Shown in pieces: positions 13,701-19,161 of a stretch of 19,161 nucleotides of DNA. The stretch spans positions 1 to 19,161 of the forward strand of contig JANMDM010000038.1 in the NCBI GenBank assembly GCA_031376305.1, in the 5' to 3' direction. Below the pieces are notes generated by a model that was not told the origin of the DNA, did no database searches, and saw only the letters and a program-made list of their open reading frames with translations. The position numbers and the translations under genes are program-made. Position 1 is the stretch's first letter, and every line of letters starts with the position of its first letter. This DNA comes from TMP-24 sp031376305. GTDB lineage: Bacteria > Pseudomonadota > Alphaproteobacteria > Rhodobacterales > Rhodobacteraceae.

Positions 13701-15155
13701 ATGACATTTGACTATACCGCTTACGATGCCACCGGGTTGGCGGATTTGGTGTCTGCGGGCGATATGACACCCGACGGCCTTCTTGACGAAGCGCTGCGGC
13801 AGGTGGCGTCCTGCAACCCGGCGATAAATGCCGTGGTCCTGATGCAAGAAGACAAGGCCCGCGCGGCGATCCGGGTCGGGCTGCCGGACGGCCCCTTCCG
13901 GGGTGTGCCGTTCCTTTTGAAGGATCTGGGCTGCGAGGCGATAGATTTCCCGTCGCACAACGGCTCAAAACTTTTTGCCAACACCCACTATGCGCAAGAC
14001 AGCGCGATTTATCAACGAATTCGCGCCACCGGTGTGGTGACCTTCGGGCGCACCACCTCGCCCGAGGGCGGCATCGGGACGGCGACCGAAGCCGCGATCT
14101 ATGGCGGGCCGACGCGCAATCCCTGGGATCTGGCGCGCACCTCTGGCGGTTCGTCAGGGGGGGCGGCGGCGGCGGTGGCGGCCGGGATCGTGCCGGTGGC
14201 GCATGGCTCCGACGGTGGCGGATCGGTGCGCATCCCGGCGTCGTCTTGCGGGCTTTACGGGTTCAAGCCCACGCGGGCGCGGTTGCCGGATGGGCCCTAT
14301 GTTGGCGAAGGCTGGGCCGGCATGGCGATTGACGGATTTCTGACCCGTTCGGTCCGCGATACGGCTGGTTTTTTGGATGCCTGTCAGGGGGCTGATCTGG
14401 GGGCACCCTACTGGGCCCCGCCGCTGCCGCAAGGCTACCGGGCTGCCATGGCCCGCCCGCCCCGGCGGCTGCGCGTTGCCCTCTGCGACACCACCCTGAC
14501 CGGGGCGCCGATCCATCCTGACTGCCGCGATGCGGTTCATGCGTCGGCGCGGCTTTTGGAAAGCCTTGGCCATCATGTCGAACCCGCCTGTCCGCAAGCA
14601 GATACCAAAGGCATGATGCATGCTTGGACAAAGATCGTCGCCTGCGGCACCGCCCTGTCTGTTCGAAAAACCGTAACCGCCCGCGGCACGCCCCTGGGCA
14701 CCGATGAGGTCGAGAACCTGACCCGTAGCGCCATGGCCTATGCCGCCACCCTGTCGGGCGCGGACTACCTCGACTCGGTTGGCAAAATCCACGCCTATGG
14801 CCGTGAAATGGCCGGGTTTCTCAGCAATTGGGATGTGCTGTTGACCGCAACCCTGGCCGAACCGCCGGCACAAGTGGGGCGCTTTGCCCATTGCACCGAT
14901 GACTATGTGAACTACCGCACCGGACCCGGCATGGTCTTTGACTATTCGCCCTTCTGTGCGGCGTTCAACGCCTCGGGCCAGCCCGCTGCCTCGCTGCCGC
15001 TGCACTGGTCAGCGGAAGGATTGCCGATCGGCATCCATCTTGCCGCGCCATTTGGCTGCGACGAGGACCTGATTGCCCTGTCGGCAGAGCTGGAGGCGGC
15101 GCAGCCCTGGATGCAGCGGCGCCCCGAGGGGTTCTCCCAGAGGAAACATGTTTGA
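13701..15155 (+). CDS. Amidase-signature family hydrolase, first gene of an ABC importer operon
   Basis: This 484-residue enzyme hydrolyses a C-N amide bond by the Ser-cisSer-Lys mechanism. Lys74 lies in FLLKDLG (71-77), the cis-Ser is Ser151 in the glycine/serine motif TSGGSSGGAAAAVAAG (147-162), and the nucleophile is Ser175 in GSDGGGSVRIPAS. The 24-residue spacing between the two serines matches fatty acid amide hydrolase. There is no signal peptide, so it acts in the cytoplasm. A perfect GGAGG at 13692-13696 supports the ATG. The closest type I recall is the 6-aminohexanoate-cyclic-dimer hydrolase/general amidase group; it is not GatA, since no GatB or GatC is present. The importer genes begin 81 bp downstream, suggesting that the enzyme processes the imported compound. 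The substrate is unknown. Confidence 0.9.
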   Translation: MTFDYTAYDATGLADLVSAGDMTPDGLLDEALRQVASCNPAINAVVLMQEDKARAAIRVGLPDGPFRGVPFLLKDLGCEAIDFPSHNGSKLFANTHYAQDSAIYQRIRATGVVTFGRTTSPEGGIGTATEAAIYGGPTRNPWDLARTSGGSSGGAAAAVAAGIVPVAHGSDGGGSVRIPASSCGLYGFKPTRARLPDGPYVGEGWAGMAIDGFLTRSVRDTAGFLDACQGADLGAPYWAPPLPQGYRAAMARPPRRLRVALCDTTLTGAPIHPDCRDAVHASARLLESLGHHVEPACPQADTKGMMHAWTKIVACGTALSVRKTVTARGTPLGTDEVENLTRSAMAYAATLSGADYLDSVGKIHAYGREMAGFLSNWDVLLTATLAEPPAQVGRFAHCTDDYVNYRTGPGMVFDYSPFCAAFNASGQPAASLPLHWSAEGLPIGIHLAAPFGCDEDLIALSAELEAAQPWMQRRPEGFSQRKHV

Positions 15156-15180
15156 CTGCGAGAAAATTAATGGTTGCAGA

Positions 15181-15212
15181 AAAACGGCAAAACGGCAAAT
15201 GTGATCAAATGT
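15181..15212 (+). repeat. Short tandem repeats in the gap before the ABC ATPase gene
   Basis: AAAACGGC is repeated back to back at 15181-15188 and 15189-15196. It is followed by CAAATGT at 15196-15202 and 15206-15212, spaced by exactly 10 bp, one helical turn. Helix-phased copies upstream of the importer genes could be a regulator site. Confidence 0.45.
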
Positions 15213-15236
15213 TGACGGGTCGTTGGGAGTGCAGCT

Positions 15237-16304
15237 TTGAGTGATATTGCCGTAGAGGCCCGGAAGGCGTGCAAACAATTCGGCCAGGGCGACGCGGCAG
15301 TTCATGCGCTGAATGATGTTTCGGTGCAGATCCGTAAGGGCGAGTTTTTCACCCTGCTAGGCCCCTCTGGCTGCGGCAAAACCACGTTGCTGCGCATGAT
15401 CGCCGGGTTCGAAACCCCCACCTCCGGCGCAATTTTTCTTGATGGTCAAGACATCACCAACCTGCCGCCCAACAAGCGCTTGGTCAACACCGTGTTCCAA
15501 AGCTACGCGTTGTTTCCGCATCTGACTGTGGCCCAGAACATCGGCTTCGGACTGGAAATGCAGGGCAAGCCCAAGGCTGAGGTGGCGGCCACCACAGACC
15601 GGATGCTGGCCCTGGTGCGGCTTGAGGCGATGGCGGGGCGCAAAACCAGCCAATTGTCCGGCGGCCAGCAACAGCGCGTGGCCCTGGCCCGGGCCTTGGC
15701 GCCCAAGCCCAAGGTTCTGCTGCTGGACGAGCCGCTGTCGGCGCTGGATCTGAAGCTGCGCAAAGAGATGCAGATCGAATTGAAGCGGCTGCAAACCGAG
15801 ACCGGCATCACCTTCATCTTTGTGACCCATGATCAGGAAGAAGCCCTGACCATGTCAGACCGCATCGCGGTGATGAGTGCCGGCAAGATCAACCAGATTG
15901 GCGGGCCGCGCGACATCTATACCCGGCCCGCAAACCGCTTTGTCGCCAGCTTCATCGGCGAGACAAATTTTCTGAGCGCCACTGCTGCCGGGGGCAAGGT
16001 TACCCTGAGCGCCGGGGGCACGATTGATGCTGCGGGGGCAGACGGCCGAAATGGCGCCGTTACGGTGGCAATCCGCCCGGAACAGCTGCGGATGGTCGCC
16101 CCTCAGGATGACGGGGCCTTGGCCGCCACCATCCGCAATCTGGTCTATTTCGGCACGGATACACACTATTATCTGGCACTCGCTGACGGATCAGAAGTTG
16201 TGGTGCGCCTGCAAAGCCAGACCGCCGATGTTCCGGGGTTGGAACCCGGCGCAAAGGTCGGCCTGCGGTTTGTACCGGGCGCTGCGCAAATTCTGGGGGA
16301 CTGA
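15237..16304 (+). CDS. ABC transporter ATP-binding protein, polyamine/opine type (PotA-like)
   Basis: This 355-residue ATPase powers the importer. It has Walker A GPSGCGKTT (42-50), the Q-loop at Gln88, signature LSGGQQQR (140-147), Walker B VLLLDEP (160-166) with Glu165, the switch histidine His198 in VTHDQEEA, and a C-terminal TOBE-type domain (about 240-355) with VAIRPEQLRM. This is the PotA/FbpC subfamily used for spermidine, putrescine and similar cations. The start is a TTG at 15237 preceded by GGGAG at 15225-15229 and giving MSDIAVEARK. The next gene starts two bases after the stop. The family is clear; the substrate cannot be read from the ATPase. Confidence 0.95.
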   Translation: MSDIAVEARKACKQFGQGDAAVHALNDVSVQIRKGEFFTLLGPSGCGKTTLLRMIAGFETPTSGAIFLDGQDITNLPPNKRLVNTVFQSYALFPHLTVAQNIGFGLEMQGKPKAEVAATTDRMLALVRLEAMAGRKTSQLSGGQQQRVALARALAPKPKVLLLDEPLSALDLKLRKEMQIELKRLQTETGITFIFVTHDQEEALTMSDRIAVMSAGKINQIGGPRDIYTRPANRFVASFIGETNFLSATAAGGKVTLSAGGTIDAAGADGRNGAVTVAIRPEQLRMVAPQDDGALAATIRNLVYFGTDTHYYLALADGSEVVVRLQSQTADVPGLEPGAKVGLRFVPGAAQILGD

Positions 16305-16306
16305 CC

Positions 16307-17218
16307 ATGTCGATGACCCTGGAAGACCATAGCGAAAAAGAAACCACCCGCCGCAACTGGCTGCTTTCTGCCCCGGCGCTGGTGATCTTAATCATCGCCG
16401 CCGCCGGACCGCTGCTGATCATGCTGGTCTATTCCTTTCTCAGCCCCGGCGACTACGGCAACGTAATTTGGAAATTCTCAACAAAGGGCTGGGTGCAAAT
16501 TCTGGTAGAGCGCGACATTTTCGACGATACCTTATCATTTGCAGATGCCCATCTGAGCATCTTCTGGCGGTCCATCAAACTGTCGATCATCACCACGATC
16601 CTGACCTTTGCCGTGGGCTTTCCCACCGCTTGGTTCATCGCCACCCGCGATGCGAAATCCCGAGCCATTTGGCTGTTCTTGATCACCATCCCGTTTTGGA
16701 CCAACCTTTTGATCCGCACCTTCGCGATCAATCAGGTGATCCGCAACGAAGGCCTGCTCAACACCATGCTGTTGAACCTCGGCCTGATCTCCGCGCCCTT
16801 GCAGATCACCTATACGGATACCGCCGTGCTGATCGGCATGGTCTATGTCTATCTGCCGTTGATGGTGCTGCCCTTGTACGGTGCGCTTGACCGGTTCGAC
16901 ATGCGGCTGCTTGAGGCCGCATACGATCTTTACGCGAGCCGCTGGACAACCTTGCGCCGTGTCATCATGCCCATCGTCAAGCCAGGCATCGTCGCCGGCT
17001 CGATCCTGGTCTTTATCCCCTGCCTCGGTGCCTATGTAACCCCCCGCATTCTGGGGGGCGGCAAACTGATGATGATCGGAAACTTTATCGAGCTGCAATT
17101 CGGTCAGGGCCGCAACTGGCCTTTGGGTGCGGCCTTGTCTATCGCCCTTCTGGTGATCGTCACTGTGGCATTGGTCTTTTATGTCCGGGCCGTGAACGGA
17201 GAGAAAACGCATGGCTGA
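16307..17218 (+). CDS. ABC transporter permease, polyamine type (PotB-like)
   Basis: This 303-residue inner membrane permease has about six hydrophobic segments, beginning at WLLSAPALVILIIAAAGPLLIMLVYSF (18-44). The EAA loop that contacts the ATPase is EAAYDLYASRWTTLRRVIMPIVKPG (203-227). The periplasmic stretch FLSPGDYGNVIWKFSTKGW resembles PotB and PotH. The start is an ATG two bases after the ATPase stop, and its 3' end overlaps the next permease by eight bases, so the genes are tightly coupled. It pairs with the following permease to form the channel. Confidence 0.95.
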   Translation: MSMTLEDHSEKETTRRNWLLSAPALVILIIAAAGPLLIMLVYSFLSPGDYGNVIWKFSTKGWVQILVERDIFDDTLSFADAHLSIFWRSIKLSIITTILTFAVGFPTAWFIATRDAKSRAIWLFLITIPFWTNLLIRTFAINQVIRNEGLLNTMLLNLGLISAPLQITYTDTAVLIGMVYVYLPLMVLPLYGALDRFDMRLLEAAYDLYASRWTTLRRVIMPIVKPGIVAGSILVFIPCLGAYVTPRILGGGKLMMIGNFIELQFGQGRNWPLGAALSIALLVIVTVALVFYVRAVNGEKTHG

Positions 17219-18035
17219 TATCGCGCATGCCGCCCGCACAAAGCCCTTTTCGATCCGTCGCCTGCCCGGTTTCACCGCCATTGCGATGCTGGTGTTTCTG
17301 ATCCTCTATATCCCGATCATCACCCTGGCGGTCTATTCGTTCAACTCTGGTGCCAGCCCGTCGGACTGGGAAGGGTTTTCGCTGCACTGGTATGCAATCG
17401 CCTGGCAAAATCAGGAAGTGAAGGATGCAACCATCGTCTCCCTCATCGTCGCCGGTTTTTCGGCGGCGCTCTCGACCGGAGTGGCGACGATGGCGGCGAT
17501 CGGCACAACCCGGCAAAAGCCGTTCAAGGGGCAGACACTGATCTATATCCTGATCAACCAGCCCTTGATGGTGCCGGAAATCGTTACGGCGGTGGCCCTG
17601 CTGATCGTCTTTGCTGCGGTCAAACAAGCCACCGGCTACGGCGGGCTTGGCTATCTGATCCTGGCGCATTCGGCCTTTTGCATCCCATTCGCCTATCTGC
17701 CCATCCGGGCCCGGCTGGAAGGCATGGACCTGACCCTGGAAACCGCAGCAGCCGACCTTTATGCGAGCCGCTGGCAGACGTTCCATCGGATAACCTTTCC
17801 GCTTCTGGCACCTGCGATCATGGCGGGGGCGATGTTGGCCTTCGTGACATCGCTTGACGACGTGGTCATCACCCAGTTTGTCAAATCACCCGGACAAGAC
17901 ACGCTTCCCACCTATATGCTGGGGCAGTTGCGGCGTTCGATGAATCCGGATGTGAACGCGATTTCCACGGTGCTGATGGGGGTAACATTTCTGTTGCTCT
18001 GTGCCTTCTTCCTGCTGAGCCGCAAGAAAAGTTAG
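17211..18035 (+). CDS. ABC transporter permease, polyamine type (PotC-like)
   Basis: This 274-residue second permease of the importer has about six membrane segments. The first is around 21-44 (FTAIAMLVFLILYIPIITLAVYSF). The EAA-type loop is TAAADLYASRWQTFHRITFPLLAPA (178-202), and FVTSLDDVVITQFV (211-224) is typical of PotC and PotI. The ATG at 17211 lies inside the previous gene and is preceded by GGAGAG at 17198-17203. The binding-protein gene follows after 50 bp. Confidence 0.95.
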   Translation: MADIAHAARTKPFSIRRLPGFTAIAMLVFLILYIPIITLAVYSFNSGASPSDWEGFSLHWYAIAWQNQEVKDATIVSLIVAGFSAALSTGVATMAAIGTTRQKPFKGQTLIYILINQPLMVPEIVTAVALLIVFAAVKQATGYGGLGYLILAHSAFCIPFAYLPIRARLEGMDLTLETAAADLYASRWQTFHRITFPLLAPAIMAGAMLAFVTSLDDVVITQFVKSPGQDTLPTYMLGQLRRSMNPDVNAISTVLMGVTFLLLCAFFLLSRKKS

Positions 18036-18085
18036 AATACCAAGCAACCAAAGCCCAAAACTGGACGCCCAAAAAGGAGACGAGA

Positions 18086-19111
18086 ATGAAGACGACCCTA
18101 ACCGCAACCGCGTTGCTTCTGGCCAGCGTATCGCTGGCCCATGCCGGAGGCGATCTTTTCCTCTACAACTGGGGCAATTACACCAGCCCCGAAATGATCA
18201 AGAAGTTCGAAGACAAATACAGCGTCAAGGTCACGCTGACAGATTTTGACAGCAATGACGAAGCTCTGGCCAAAGTCGAAGCCGGGGGCAGCGGCTTTGA
18301 TCTTGTCGTGCCGTCAGCAGGTTTTGTCGGCATCTATGCCGGAAAAGACCTGATCCAGGAGCTTGACCTGGCGCGGCTGCCAAACCACAAGAACATCGCG
18401 CCGGAATGGGTCGATGTCGCCTGGGATCAGGGCCGCAAGTGGTCGGTGCCGTGGCAATGGGGCTCGACCGGGGTGTCGGTCAATACCAAGGTCTATTCCG
18501 GCGATATCAACACCTCGGCGATCTTCATGGACCCCCCCGAGGAGTTGGTGGGTAAGATCAACGTCATCCCGGAAATGGGTGACGTTTTGGCGCTTGCCAC
18601 GCTTTACGCCGGCGGCGATGTCTGCTCGGAAGATGCCGAGGTCATGAAAAAGGTCCGCGACGCGCTGCTGGCGGCGAAACCCAAGTGGATGTCGATGGAC
18701 TATTCCACCGTCGAGAAAATGACCAACAACGACTATGGCGCGACCGTCGACTGGAACGGCTCGGCAATGCGGGCCCGGATTGGCAACGCCGATGTCGCCT
18801 ATGGCTATCCGAAAGAAGGCTTCGGGCTTTGGATGGACAATGTGGCGCTGTTGAAAGACGCCAAGAACGTCGACAATGCCTATCTGTTCCTTGACTTCAT
18901 CATGGATCCGGAAAATGCGGCAATGCTGTCAACCTTCGCCCGCTATGGCAATGGCATCAGTGGATCGGATGCGTTCATGCCTGATGACATGAAGACCGCG
19001 CCCGAGATTCTGACCCCGGCGGAGTTCAAGGACAAAGGCCATTTCGTGACGGTCTGCACGGGCAAAGCCTTGGAATATCAGACGGCAATCTGGACCGAAT
19101 TGCAGAAATAG
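18086..19111 (+). CDS. Periplasmic substrate-binding protein, polyamine type (PotD/PotF-like)
   Basis: This 341-residue secreted protein captures the substrate for the importer. The signal peptide is MKTTLTATALLLASVSLAHA, with likely cleavage after residue 20. The mature start DLFLYNWGNYTSPEMIKKFE matches the PotD family start, and VDWNGSAMRARI with YPKEGFGLWMDNVALL matches the part holding the conserved Trp-Met-Asp of PotD (Trp255 and Asp257 there). The region where PotD has Asp168 and Glu171, which grip the amines, reads VIPEMGDVLALA here, so the ligand contacts differ. The mature protein has two cysteines, in GGDVCSEDAE and VTVCTGKA, that could pair. AAGGAG lies a few bases before the ATG. 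It is the last gene of the operon and ends in a hairpin at 19119-19139. Confidence 0.94.
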   Translation: MKTTLTATALLLASVSLAHAGGDLFLYNWGNYTSPEMIKKFEDKYSVKVTLTDFDSNDEALAKVEAGGSGFDLVVPSAGFVGIYAGKDLIQELDLARLPNHKNIAPEWVDVAWDQGRKWSVPWQWGSTGVSVNTKVYSGDINTSAIFMDPPEELVGKINVIPEMGDVLALATLYAGGDVCSEDAEVMKKVRDALLAAKPKWMSMDYSTVEKMTNNDYGATVDWNGSAMRARIGNADVAYGYPKEGFGLWMDNVALLKDAKNVDNAYLFLDFIMDPENAAMLSTFARYGNGISGSDAFMPDDMKTAPEILTPAEFKDKGHFVTVCTGKALEYQTAIWTELQK

Positions 19112-19118
19112 TACAGAT

Positions 19119-19139
19119 CGGCCCGGCTTCGCCCGGCCG
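19119..19139 (+). terminator. Hairpin after the binding-protein gene
   Basis: CGGCCCGGC (19119-19127) and GCCCGGCCG (19131-19139) pair over 9 positions with one C/C mismatch around the loop TTC. It starts seven bases after the stop codon. No T-run follows within the window, so it is a plausible but not a classic terminator. Confidence 0.6.
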
Positions 19140-19150
19140 ACCGAAGCGGG

Positions 19151-19161
19151 GGGCGCTGCCC
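19151..19161 (+). repeat. Motif GGGCGCTGCCC, intergenic repeat core (copy 2, cut by window edge)
   Basis: This is the exact 11-mer seen at 11247-11257, again preceded by AAGCGGG and placed after the 3' end of a gene. The rest of the element lies beyond the window. Confidence 0.5.

Noticed and set aside
14154..15005. A 283-codon open frame on the minus strand
   Set aside because: It is antisense to the amidase and has no recognisable motif; the amidase catalytic residues are clear on the plus strand.
13701..15155. Glu-tRNA amidotransferase subunit A (GatA)
   Set aside because: It shares the amidase signature, but gatB and gatC are not nearby and the gene leads an ABC importer operon.

Overview
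The window looks like about 19 kb of ordinary chromosome from a Rhodobacterales (Roseobacter/Rhodobacter-type) alphaproteobacterium. The evidence is the high GC content, the conserved yceD-rpmF-plsX-fabH-ihfA-merR block, a long two-domain dCTP deaminase, and ClpX and ClpP sequences of alphaproteobacterial type. I see no integrase, transposase, prophage, CRISPR array or obvious recent transfer.

Layout from left to right. (1) 1-524, minus strand: 5' part of a Ppx/GppA phosphatase, cut by the window edge. (2) 729-2955, plus strand: a three-gene one-carbon cluster. It holds a small protein of the family misleadingly called 'virulence factor', a methylenetetrahydrofolate (methylene-THF) reductase and a methyl-THF:corrinoid methyltransferase, and it ends at a perfect 18-bp bidirectional terminator. 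(3) 3046-5531, minus strand: envelope and lipid genes, namely a BamE-like lipoprotein, an OlsB-like ornithine N-acyltransferase and a membrane fatty acid desaturase. (4) 5679-9927, plus strand: YceD (DUF177), ribosomal protein L32, PlsX, FabH, IHF alpha and a MerR-type regulator. This block links ribosome assembly, the start of fatty acid and phospholipid synthesis, and nucleoid architecture. (5) 10003-11220, plus strand: tRNA-Pro(GGG) and a long dCTP deaminase. (6) 11221-11396: a gene-free strip dense in inverted repeats between convergent genes. (7) 11397-13423, minus strand: clpP then clpX, the ATP-dependent protease. (8) 13701-19111, plus strand: an amidase-signature hydrolase followed by a complete polyamine-type ABC importer (ATPase, two permeases, periplasmic binding protein).

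How the genes work together. Cluster 2 makes 5-methyl-THF and passes its methyl group to a corrinoid protein that is not encoded here. This fits the split methionine synthase of roseobacters or a corrinoid demethylation route. Cluster 8 probably imports a cationic or amide-bearing nitrogen compound that the amidase then hydrolyses. No clearly new system is visible. The most testable points are the substrate of the amidase/ABC operon, the role of the small protein in the one-carbon cluster, the atypical methylene-THF reductase, a palindrome around the clpX -10 box, and a hairpin element whose core GGGCGCTGCCC recurs at the right edge of the window.
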